Translations under genes and position numbers: made by a program | DNA from: Onthophagus taurus | Taxonomy: Eukaryota > Arthropoda > Insecta > Coleoptera > Scarabaeidae | DNA: 64,000 bases | Direction of reading: 5' to 3' | Assembly (NCBI RefSeq): GCF_036711975.1 | Contig: NC_091973.1 | Location: forward strand, 3,534,001 to 3,598,000 | Shown here: positions 1 to 13,109 of the stretch, one piece after another | Position numbering within the stretch: the first letter of the stretch is position 1 | Layout: each line of letters opens with the position of its first letter | The notes under the pieces: model-generated | Seen by the model: only the letters and a program-made list of their open reading frames with translations | What the model was told of the DNA's origin: nothing | The model's database searches: none

Positions 1-94
1 GTTTGATAAATATATGTGTACAACTATCCAGTAAAAATAATAAAACAGATAACACAAAAAGAAAAGAAGGAAAAAAAGAAAAAATTGAACTCAC

Positions 95-1608
95 TTTCTT
101 TCTAAATCAGCACCAGAAGGGTTCATAAGATCCTCAACGGACATCCTCATTTTATGTATTCTCTTTCTACCCATTTCGTCAACTTCGTAATCTTCCTCGG
201 CCATCCACTCATTATATTGATCAGAATCCAAAAGCCAGGTTGATGATACCCTCCATATTGGCATATGTTGGAGTGGAACATCCAGCGGTAATCCTTCGGG
301 GGTCGCTTCAAAATTGACATAAGTATCATATGAATCCGGAAAATAATACCAATGCATGAGGACCATTTTATCACGTTTTGCGACCGGTCTGGCGTATTCC
401 TCCTCTAATGGGTCACAGTGCGGATACAAAATATGTGTAGCTACATCTTCTACGTCAACAACCTGCCCACTACGTTTTCGTATAATCTCTTTAAGCCGTG
501 TAGCTAATTTTACGTCAATATCCGGTTTAACGTAAATAATAGGCAAGGTATAAAATTTATTTTGAATTAGCGTTTTTTCCATAGCTTGAAACATCTCGAT
601 TAATCGTTCGAATTGTCGGCCAATCGTCTAAAAAAATTTTTAATGTTAATCTTTTGAATCTTTCAATTTTTTTTTAGAACCTACTTTGCCGACTTGAAAG
701 TCGAAACGTCTCCAGCCCTGTTCGTGTTTAAACTTGAACGCGGACGCCAGCATGTGACAAAGCGCGCCGCCCGCTTTGAAATCCATAAAATATTTGACGG
801 GAATGCGGGTCATCGGCGGCTTTTGAACGTTTTTCCCGAGGCTGTCTTCTTGAAATTGGAGGAGCTGAACGACCAGGGCGGATAGAGTTTTGTTGGTTGG
901 CGGGTCTGATTGTATGTACTAAAATTTAAACCCCACGTAACCAAAATTTTCCTTTCCCATTGTGATTCATTAATGATAAATTAAAATTACTAACGAAATA
1001 AGTAATTCAAAACAAAAAATAAAAAAAACAATGAACATGCAATATTAGTTATACACACATATTTATCTCAAATTCCATACCTAAAATTAGGATCTCAAAA
1101 ACTATGTGATTTGAATCTTTTTTAACTAATGAAATCCCAATGATGGGCAATCAATTTGAAACACCTTGTATATTTACCAAACTGATCGAAAGAGATATTT
1201 AGAAAATGCTATCTACATTTTTCTTCTTATAAATAAATTTTTGTATTTAATAATATCATAAAAAAGATAAAAAAGCACCCCCGATTTTTTTATTTGGTTC
1301 ATCATCAGGGTTTTTTGCAGATGGCGCAACCCTCCGCGTAAAAAATAATTACCAATAATAAACAATAACATTTTTAAACAATAAAAAACAGAAAAATTTC
1401 ATTATTTATTTACGAAAACTTTTATACATTAAAATAATTGCTAAAAACTGCAAATATATCCGCTAACAAACTGACGAAGCGTCTATATATTTACCTTCTT
1501 TGCGGTTTTTTGGAGCCATTGTTTTACGTTTTCTAGGGCTGTTAATGTTTCGGGCGATTCAAAGTACTTTGTGTTCGGGCTACCGTCCTTTTTTGGACCA
1601 GCTATCAT
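95..1608 (-). CDS. mor: Moira / SMARCC (BAF155/170) SWI/SNF core subunit, 5' part
   Basis: Three coding exons, complement of 1495..1608, 685..918 and 95..627; the gene continues past the left edge. Exon 1 begins [20 protein letters not shown], like the N-terminus of SMARCC1/2. Exon 2 carries the conserved stretch [24 protein letters not shown] and QGWRRFDFQ. Exon 3 carries VKRDK-like [21 protein letters not shown], shown here from positions 369 down to about 330, and the [12 protein letters not shown] motif. All junctions are phase 0 with GT/AG sites; exon 3 ends at a GTGAGT donor, so the in-frame stop at 91-93 is intronic. In the family this N-terminal module precedes SWIRM and SANT domains, which lie outside the window. 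The protein is a scaffold of the nucleosome-remodelling BAP/BAF complex in the nucleus. The gene is divergent from unc-50. Identification is from remembered family sequence and is firm; the exon ends are hand calls. Confidence 0.93.
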
Positions 1609-2129
1609 TTTTAATAATTATTTAAAACGTTCGGAACCGACATTCACAACATAGCACACACCACGCCACTCCAAGACTGACCTCGACGTTTGGTAGACAA
1701 AAGCGCCACATTTGATAATATACGTTTGTTATTTATTTAAGCGAGTCACCCCATAAAAATAACTCCCTATTATTCCATAAACACATTAACAATTAAAAAT
1801 AAAACTAAATAAACGAGAAAACACCAATTAAATTAATACTTAGAATACCGGTTAAATCATTTGGTAGACTAATCAAAATATAGAAAATATTATAACTTAA
1901 ATTCTTTTATAAATATTAATTTAAACGGTATATAACCAATTAAATTTAACGTTAATTTTATAAACAACAAATAAAACCCTTCAATTCAATTAATTTAATT
2001 AACATTAGAAAACAACAAACGTGAAGTTAGCTACACTCAACAGTGTACGTCAAACCCCATAGAGATGATGCAAATAACGTCTTCTTCAAATTGAATAATT
2101 TTTCTTGATATCTTCAAAACATTAATATA
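1609..2129. promoter_or_regulatory. shared divergent promoter region mor / unc-50
   Basis: About 520 bp separate the start codons of two divergent housekeeping-type genes, so both promoters and 5' UTRs must lie here, or in upstream non-coding exons that I cannot see. The segment is very AT-rich, with a more mixed portion near 1625-1700 and 2020-2080. I see no convincing TATA box in the right position for either gene. The call is inferred from gene layout only. Confidence 0.5.
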
Positions 2130-5100
2130 ATGGCGTACATGAAGAGTAGCAGCCCTTTGCCGCCCCCGGCGAATCACCCGAAAGATTGCATGTCTGCGGC
2201 TACGAAAAGATATAAGTACCTACGAAGGATGCTCAAATTTGATCAGATGGACTTCGAATTCGCATTCTGGCAAATGGTTTATTTATTTATAGCGCCTCAA
2301 AAAGTATATAAAAATTTTCAATACAGGAAACGTAAGCCATAAATAAATCCACTTTAAAATTTCAAATCATAACCTCAATTTTTGTTTAGAAACTAAATCG
2401 CAGTTTGCCCGAGATGATCCTGCATTTCTAGTCTTATTTTCGTTTTGGTTATTTGGTAAGATTAATTAATTTTGAAACAAGGTCTGTATGTACCAGGTGT
2501 ATAGAAATACTATCAGTTCATAGCTTATCAGTATTTAAAAAAATATTAAAGAAACAAGTATTATTTTCATAAAAATGTTGCTTTAATGTTGAATTGAAAC
2601 ATCCAAAAATGAAACACTCTTATTTATGCCATTCTTTCTTTAACCTTAGGATGATGAATGCTGCTTTTAACAAAAGGGTAAAAATTTCACTGAGGTTTTT
2701 TTGTCCAGCTCATTTTTTTTTTAATTCTAAAGCATGCGGAGGGTCCTCAGGATCACCATGCACCGGTCAGAAAAAAATTTGAAGGCGGCGATCAAAAGTT
2801 ACGCGATTTTGATTTTTTTGCTGATGCACTTTTTCCATGGTTTGAATGATCTCAGGATCTACCGTGCCGATTTGCAAACGGGATACACCAATGGATAGTC
2901 AAAGGACCCATGATGTCCATAGGCATATATTTGTTTCGGTGTAATTTTCCGTTTCCGAGCTCTGTCTTTTTTGTAGACCAGCTGAAGTCGCACTGTCAAA
3001 AAAAAAATTCGATTTTTTTTTAATTCTAAAACACGCAGAGGGCCCTCAGGATCACCATGCACCGGTCGGAAAAAAATTTCAAGGCGACGATCAAAAGTTA
3101 CGCGCTTTTGATTTTTTTATTGATACACTTTTTCCATGGTTTGAATGATCTCAGGATCTACCGTGCCGATTTGGAAACGGGATACACCAATGGATAGCCA
3201 AAGGACCCATGATATCCATAGGCATATATTTGTTTCGGTGTAATTTTCCGTTTCCGAGCTCTGTCTTTTTTGTAGTCCAGCCGAAGTCGCATTTAAAAAA
3301 AAAAATCGATTTTTTTTTAATTCTAAAACACGCAGAGGGCCCTCAGGATCACCATGCACCGGTCAGAAAAAGTTTCAAGGCGGCGATCAAAAGTTACGCG
3401 ATTTTGATTTTTTTGCTGATGCACTTTTTCCATGGTTTGAATGATCTCAGGATCTACCGTGCCGATTTGGAAACGGGATACACCAATGGATAGCCAAAGG
3501 ACCCATGATGTCCATAGGCATATATTTGTTTCGGTGTAATTTTCCGTTTCCCAGCTCTGTCTTTTTTGTGGTCCAGCTGAAGTCGCATTTTCAAAAAAAA
3601 AATTCGATTTTTTTTTAATTCTAAAACGCGTGGAGTGCCCTCAGGATCACCATGCACCGGTCAGAAAAAAATTTGAAGGCGGCGATCAAAAGTTACGCGA
3701 TTTTGATTTTTTTGCTGATGCACTTTTTCCATGGTTTGAATGATCTCAGGATCTACCGTGCCGATTTGGAAACGGGATACACCAATGGATAGTCAAAGGA
3801 CCCATGATGTCCATAGGCATATATTTGTTTCGGTGTAATTTTCCGTTTCCGAGCTCTGTCTTTTTTGTGGTCCAGCTGAAGTCGCATTTTCAAAAAAAAA
3901 AATCGATTTTTTTTTTAATTCTAAAGCACGCAGAGGGTCCTCAGGATCACCACGTACCGGTCTGAAAAAAATTTGAAGCGTCCGATCAAAAGTTATGCGA
4001 CTTTGAATTTTGACGGATGCACTTTTTCCGTGGTTTGAATGATCTCAGGATCTACCGGGCCGATTTGGAAACGGGATGCATCAACGGATAGCCAAAGGAC
4101 CCATGATGTCCATAGGAATATATTTGTTTCGGTGAAATTTTCCGTTTCCAAGCTCTGTCTCTAGGCATTTTCAAAAAAAACTCGAACATTTTTTTACTTA
4201 TTCTAAAACACGCGGGGAGTCCTTAGGATCACTACGTAACGGTCAGAAAGAAATTTAAAGTCGACGATCAAAAGTTACGCGATTTTGAAGTTTTTGCCGA
4301 TCCACTTTTTCCGTGGTTTGGAAACGGGATACGCCGACGGATAGCCAAAAATCAAGTTTATTTAGGTTTAAGAATTATTCCTACATAAAATGGTTGTGAT
4401 TTTCTTGATCACTCTCTTCTTCAGTATTCTTGATCCATCCTTTGCAAATATCCCCACTAACTATCTCTCCTCAATTTTCCTCATTTTATTCTTCTATATT
4501 CTTGATAGCATATCATATTTTCCAATTGATCTGTCAAGATAAAAGTTTTGCATTTGAAGGTATTTGCTCATAAATTTACTATTTATCACGCAGAACAGTT
4601 GATCGGAGGTTGTAACCTCCATTAATAACCACCATTGTCTTATTCTTGCTTTCATTCTTTATCATTTCTCTTCAACACTTTATTCCCCATATCCAAGCAC
4701 ATATTTGATTATTAATTTCGAGGTACTACTTTGTACTTATCTTTACATGTCTTCTCTCTATAAGTTACATCAGTCCTTCACGCTTTAATTGCCGTTGAAT
4801 TATTAGTTTTGCAAAGACTCCTCATAGATCTTAAATGGTGTAAAATCGCATGATTAACTTGTGTCTATAGACCTTGTTTTAGAAATTAGTTAGGCGCAAG
4901 TTGCCTATTTCTGTGAAGTTTAAAAGAAATCTAATAACAATTTTTTTAATTTTTAGTTACCTCAATTGCGTTCGCTTTAGTTTTAAAATTACGATTCTTC
5001 CAGTTTGTATTTTTTATGTTATACGTTATATTTGTAGACTGCATAGGTGCAGGATTGGTGATCGCTACGATATTTTGGTAATAACGTTGCGAAAATTAAT

Positions 5101-5566
5101 CTATAAATTTAATAAATTAATTTAATTTTAGGTACATTGCTAATAAGTATTTTAGAAACGGCGCCGATCAAGATGTCGAATGGGGCTACACATTTGATGT
5201 GCATTTAAATGCATTTTTTCCACCGCTAATGATCCTACATTTTTGTCAGTTATTTTTTTTCAATGGTAAATTTTGTTTGTTTTTAATGTATAATAATTTT
5301 ATTTTTGATTTAATTTAATTTTAGGTTTAATAAGTCACGAATGGTTCATTTCAACGTTTATTGGAAATACATTTTGGTTAATAGCTTGTTGTTATTATAT
5401 TTATATAACATTCTTAGGTTATAGTTCCCTGCAGTTTTTACAGCGTACCCAAGTCATTCTATTAGCAATGCCCATTGTATTGATGATATTTGTCGTGTCG
5501 TTAGCAGCAGGACTTAATATGACGCATATGTTAATGACCTTTTATAATCACCGTGTAAATTCATAA
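2130..5566 (+). CDS. unc-50: UNC-50 family Golgi/ER membrane protein, complete
   Basis: Five exons: 2130..2331, 2390..2455, 4957..5077, 5132..5265, 5325..5566; 765 nt, 254 aa, close to the 259 aa of human UNC50. Diagnostic blocks read in order: KRYKYLRRMLKFDQMDFEFA, FWQMVYLFIAPQKVYKNF, ARDDPAFLVL, VDCIGAGLVIATIFW, DVEWGYTFDVHLNAFFP, and TFIGNTFWLIACCYYIYITF followed by LGYSSLQFL. About five hydrophobic spans are visible. UNC-50 proteins sit in the Golgi/ER and are needed for trafficking of certain acetylcholine receptors. Phases match at all four introns. Intron 2 (2456..4956) is about 2.5 kb and holds a satellite array; the other introns are 54-59 bp. A poly(A) signal AATAAA lies at 5656. 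The gene is convergent with MAPk-Ak2. Confidence 0.95.
2695..4352. repeat. satellite-like tandem array, ~298-bp unit, ~5.5 copies
   Basis: The landmark ATCACCATGCACCGGTC and its variants recur near 2751, 3051, 3348, 3647, 3947 and 4237, and the block TTTTTCCATGGTTTGAATGA recurs with the same spacing. Units are separated by poly-A/poly-T runs. The central copies are highly similar; the last two diverge and the final one has an internal deletion. Apparent small ORFs that start MHGDPEG occur once per unit on the minus strand and are by-products of the repeat. The array lies wholly inside unc-50 intron 2. Confidence 0.92.
4353..4956. other. rest of unc-50 intron 2, no feature seen
   Basis: AT-rich, pyrimidine-rich on the plus strand, with no coding frame that matches a family I know. 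It contains the polypyrimidine tract and acceptor for exon 3 (AG at 4955-4956). Confidence 0.5.
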
Positions 5567-6333
5567 ATGATTATTATCTTCGTTTCCTTAGATCGATTTT
5601 CTTTTGTAATTAATAGTTTTGTATTTATTTAATGTCAAATGTTCATATATTTATAAATAAAATAAATAATAGATTTTTTTTCTTTAATTATATATTATTA
5701 TATTTGTTTAATGGATAACAACTATCATTAACATGGATTTATTTATTTACATCACGAATTTGTTTATTTATTTGTTAATTATTGCGACGATTTTGATTAA
5801 AAAAAGAAATACAAAACATTATGACGTGATGAACATTTAATACAAGTAATAACTCAACTAGGAAAACTTTGTTCGTAAATAATTATGATGAATAAGTACA
5901 TTGAAATTTAACGATAAAAAAACTTGACGAAATAGGAAACAATAAAAAACGCGTAAATGTTAATCATGGCTGTCTAAAAGTTTTGTTTTTTTGAAGGAAT
6001 AAAGCTAAAGAAAAAAATGCAGTTTTAAAATCACAATCTTTGTCTTCGAATTATTGTGTGATGTCTTAAACTTGTCACTGCCAGAAATATTCTAATATAT
6101 TAAAACTTACAGCGAAGGCACGTGAAATGTTTTATAAAACTATTTAATAATATACCATCAAAAGTGATAACAAAAAGAAAACGCAATTATTCTCACTTTT
6201 GAAAGTACATTATTTCATTATTTAAATCGATGACGATCCCATCAAAACTGGAATACTGTTAATTAAAAACAAACAGAAACAAAAAAATCATTGCGTCTAC
6301 AGAATTATTATTAATTTCATTTTTGCGCTTTGT
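5567..6333. other. convergent intergenic spacer unc-50 / MAPk-Ak2
   Basis: It holds both 3' UTRs. The unc-50 poly(A) signal is at 5656-5661. No clear AATAAA was found for the minus-strand gene. The sequence is strongly AT-rich and no further feature was found. Confidence 0.6.
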
Positions 6334-9160
<2,827 letters not shown>

Positions 9161-10212
9161 TTTCTGGGAATTGCCAATTTTGATACCTTTTCGTTTATAA
9201 TTAAGGGGTGGGTAGTTGAGGTTAATTTAAATTAAAAAAAATATCACAACCCCAAACCCCAATCGTTGCACATGCACATCACTTGGAAGCAGTGCCACCA
9301 ACTAGCGCTTTAAAAACGTCACTTTTCAAGGCGATGATTTGGCAACACTGTTAAACACTTACTGACAAGTATTATTTATTTTGATTCCAAAATACATTAT
9401 AAAATTACAAATACATCACTTAAATTGCAGTTAACTTAATGTGTTTTTAATTTTAATATTAGTTAATAAATAAAATAATAATTAATAAATAACGATTCCT
9501 AATTAAAAAGAGGTGTAGTTAAGGCTGTTAATAAGAGATGTCTCTTGCATAAAATAAAAAGATTGCGTTACTTTCTAAGAGATGGCGCTTCATTTTAGCG
9601 GGTAGTATAAATGAATAAGCTGTGTGTAATAAATAAGTCGATATCTCGATTGTAATTACATGGGAAAAGTCGTATCGTGTAACAAACAAATTTTATGTCT
9701 CGATTGTAACGAGAACAATATAATTATTAAAAGCTATTGAGCTATTGTTCTTTCTATCGAACGATAACTTTTTGCAAAACATTTCTGGAGTATATTAGCA
9801 TCGAAATTAAAAGAAATTTTCGAAGTGTGAAACAGTTATTAAGCCGATATAATCATGGTAAGAAATTAAAATTAGAAATTAAATAGTTAAAATAATAAAT
9901 TGATATACGGTTGATCTTAATTGTTGTTAGTATGTAATTGAGACAATCATATATTTATTTATTGTTTTCGACAAGCACTTTTTATTATTAATTTGGTTAT
10001 ATTCTAAATGAAGGATTTGGTGATGTACTGTGGCAATTCTTAATCTATTTAATCGAATTGCCGCTTTATATACCAACTTGTTCTTTAGAAACAAACGCAA
10101 AAATAATTCCATTAACTATTATTTCTCGTTGTGATAATAAAAATTTGGTGTGCATAGTTAGATAATTTTTCATTTGGAAATTTCTAACACATGCACAACT
10201 GATTTTAATTAT
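9161..10212. other. intergenic MAPk-Ak2 / ionotropic receptor
   Basis: It holds the upstream region of MAPk-Ak2 and the 3' end of the receptor gene, with a possible minus-strand AATAAA near 9955. On the plus strand a TATAAAT lies near 9606, and an ATG immediately followed by the strong donor GTAAGA lies at 9855. I could not connect this to any downstream plus-strand exon. There is no other recognisable feature. Confidence 0.4.
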
Positions 10213-12396
10213 CTATTCGCCACTGGGAACTTCCTCCGCTTCTTCAAAAGCGTCAAAATGATCCCCAAAAAATTTCGTTTCTAAATCGTCATTTTTAATC
10301 AAGTTTGAATCGATTTTTTCGCGGGGTGTTGCCACAGCGAAAACTCTCGGGTTACTTTTTAAACTGATACCACTTAATCTTCTTCTTTTGCAACAATTAA
10401 AACAACCGCCTAACATTTCTGATATTAAGGCCGCTAAGCCCATTAGAAAACCAGCGCCGAGTAACAAAAATATTCCTTGTGTGTCGTCTAATGATAATGA
10501 TCTATCATCAACTATTATACTTCTCAAATTATTTCCTGTGTTTGCCTAAAAAATTATTATTTTTTTTTTGTGTTAAGCTGAAATAATAATTTTTACCTGT
10601 AAAAGTTTACCAGTTGAGCTACGCATCATATTCCATTCAATATCGTTTTGAAATTTAATCATGAACCCAGTTTCAATCATATTACCGATACCTTTATTGA
10701 TGAAATCTTTATATTCGGAGTTTTTTTCAAAAATAATGCTAACGCCAAAAGGGACGAAGCATTCCGAGCTAATATGAAGGAGTTGTCTTTTATTGGTACT
10801 AGTAAATTTTGTTCTGATGATGTAATCGAGTTGAGCTCGCGATCCTAAGAAAGCGTAAGGCCAAAAAAAAGCCTTGGTGGTGTTTTTAAGTCCTGATTCA
10901 ATGTTTGGAAGATACTCGACGTTTTTAAATAATTTTTCAGTGTAGGGATCGGTTGAGTTTTTAAACCAATAATCCCAACCGCCTTTATTTAGTGTTCCTA
11001 TTTGGAATCTTCCCGAAAGTAGTTGACGAACTGTGTCTATGGTGATCGGATAAATGGGAAGAGTGATAAAAGCTATAATTGAACCGGTATAACAGGCGGT
11101 GACGATTGTGGTGAAAATCCAGTAGAAACCCATGAGGATTCGCGGCGTGTTTTTATCGGACTTTGTCCAACTTTCTTTTCCGAAGGTGAAACAGTTGGTG
11201 AAGGTGCCGAAAACATACCAAAACATGTTCTCTATTTCTTCCGGGTTTTTGATTAAGTGTACGAGCGTGTGCTTGTCTGCGAATACTAAGGGAAATATAC
11301 CGAGAAGGTACGCGGTCGTAAGGGCAGCCCAAACTGACCAATGAAAAGGGCCCAGAATTGCCCTGTATCTTGGCAAAGCAGTTGATGTTAGGGATATAAA
11401 TGCAGCGCAATCTTGTGTGTGTGGATAAGTGACGTCCAAGTCACGTAATCGTTCAGTTGTTATATAAATACCAGAAATACCGACTATTGCTTTATTTTCT
11501 ATTACGGAATCTATTACGGTGTCTGCCGGACTTTTTTCAACATCCGTTATTGATTCTTTAAAATCGATGGAAAAATTGAATTTTTCTGACAATAACTTTA
11601 ATAACCGCACTTCCGAGCCGTCCCAAACGATATCCTCGTTATCATCTGTACCTGTTTTTATGACGAAAGGGGGCTGATTTGAAAGCGACGTAATAAATCT
11701 ATGACCGGAAAATCCTTTTTCTAATTTTTGCGGAAATAACTGAACTTCCGGTCTTGTAAAAGAATTATTAATCCAAGATGTTAAGATTGTTGGTTCACTT
11801 GAACCTAATCCGTCTATATACAATTTATGAGTATATAAAACGTAAGCTTCGTTATTAACGAGCGAATCTAAAGTAGGTGAAATTATTAATAGGTTTACAA
11901 AACTTCGAGATAATTCGGAATATAAAAATTCGTTGACTCTCCATTGTGAGGCACTCGTGACTATAACAATTTTCTCGGATGTTTTTAATTTAAGTATATC
12001 CTTTGTTTTTATAACGTCCTGTAAAAGTAGGACGTAACTCTTGCAGGCGTTCGGTTGAGGATCCATTAGCCTTCTTTGCTTTAAAGTGAAATCATCGGAT
12101 ATTTGACCATGTAGTATACTGATTTCACTTTTCTTTAGAATTTGATCCAAAAGTGATGATTTGTTTCGACTATGATTATCGTATATGATTATTGGAACGC
12201 AATCTTTTAGGTGGTTATTAATAACAGTTGATATTAAATTCGCCAATGTTGAGTCTTGATTAAAAAAATCTTTCCCCAGTATTTTATCCGTCCATTTATC
12301 TATTTGGGGTTTTTCGTGCGATTTTTGTAGTGCTCTTTTTCTGGTCTTGCATTCGACCGTTGCAGCTAAAAATGCAAGAACTACGTGAACGTTCAT
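10213..12396 (-). CDS. Ir21a: ionotropic receptor, probably Ir21a, complete
   Basis: Two exons, complement of 10597..12396 and 10213..10545; 710 aa; the donor is CAG/GTAAAA and the junction is phase 0. A hydrophobic N-terminus (residues 1-15) suggests a signal peptide. It is followed by a divergent amino-terminal region, ligand-binding lobe S1 (about 240-340, with the arginine in TTERLRDLDVTYP), TM1 (about 351-373), pore region MFWYVFGTFTNCFTF, TM2 (about 419-446, TACYTGSIIAF), lobe S2 (about 455-590) and TM3 in exon 2 (GIFLLLGAGFLMGLAAL). The S1-TM-TM-S2-TM layout defines variant ionotropic glutamate receptors. The Ir21a assignment rests on remembered resemblance around TM2 and on the adjacent Cda5 gene; Ir93a or Ir40a would be the alternatives. 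Ir21a functions in cool sensing with Ir25a and Ir93a in Drosophila. Confidence 0.85.
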
Positions 12397-12430
12397 TTTT
12401 GTATTTGCCCTTCAAAAATCTGGCCTCGAG

Positions 12431-12438
12431 CTTTTATA
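12431..12438 (-). promoter_or_regulatory. TATA box of the ionotropic receptor gene
   Basis: TATAAAAG on the minus strand, 35-42 bases upstream of the start codon. A start site about 30 bp downstream would leave a 5' UTR of only about 10-15 nt, which is unusually short; either the leader is minimal or the true start codon or TSS differs. The position relative to the ORF makes chance less likely, but this is not proof. Confidence 0.5.
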
Positions 12439-12950
12439 CACGTCCCTCCACCCCGACTCAATCAATTTGATATTGAATTATTTATTTGTTCGCTATATTA
12501 GTTTTGAAATGTCACGGGAAAGGTTCAAGAAAGAAATGATTTAATTAAAAAAAAAGTTTTTTTTAATATGCCACAAATTTTACATTCTCCTATTTATATT
12601 GCTGCACATACGCTATACTGAACATTAAGAAATTTGAATTCTGCCTCACTGGTTGTCGCTATTGAAGCACAGAACGTTAATAAATTAAGTTGTTCCGGGG
12701 AGATAGTAGAAATTGCAAAATTTTATAATATATACATAAGTTACCAATGGGTATAGATGTTACTGAGGTATGTGACGCACGCAAACACCTCAGCAACATC
12801 GCGATACTCTTATAAATAATTTTCTCCGAAAGATACATAGACGGTAAGTGGCACTTGGCGACGTTTAAAAATAACGCCGCCAACTGCCGACCGTTTAAAA
12901 TAATTTAAATTGTTGTGTTCGACCTATTAGGCCACGGCAGTGTTCGTTTC
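12439..12950. other. intergenic ionotropic receptor / Cda5 3' end
   Basis: Tandem-oriented genes with about 0.5 kb between them. It contains the Cda5 3' UTR and the receptor upstream region. I saw no canonical AATAAA for Cda5 and no other feature. Confidence 0.5.
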
Positions 12951-13109
12951 TTAATCTTCAATATCATTATCTATTTTACTACTGCGTATTCCCGTGTTTC
13001 CAGTCCACGGGTAAATATCGGGGCATGGTTGGCAAGTTCTCATATATCTCACTCCAGATTTATGCCACAAATTGCACACCTTCGGATTATTACATCTCTT
13101 TGGACGATC
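12951..13109 (-). CDS. Cda5: Cda5 last coding exon
   Basis: Cys-rich C-terminal tail following the deacetylase domain (RCNNPKVCNLWH, MRTCQPCPDIYPW), ending in EDIED-stop. The start is set by the AG at 13110-13111 and phase 0 from the donor at 13171. In the raw reading frame the previous exon runs on into intron sequence with an unrelated tail; this exon is the correct continuation. Confidence 0.88.
   Translation of the reverse strand, partial: DRPKRCNNPKVCNLWHKSGVRYMRTCQPCPDIYPWTGNTGIRSSKIDNDIED

Noticed and set aside
694..885. plus-strand frame of 63 codons
   Set aside because: It is the antisense of moira exon 2 (685..918), whose minus-strand translation matches SMARCC and fits the neighbouring exon phases.
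2859..3657. repeated small minus-strand frames starting MHGDPEG
   Set aside because: They recur once per satellite unit with the array period and have no splice or promoter context; repeat by-products.
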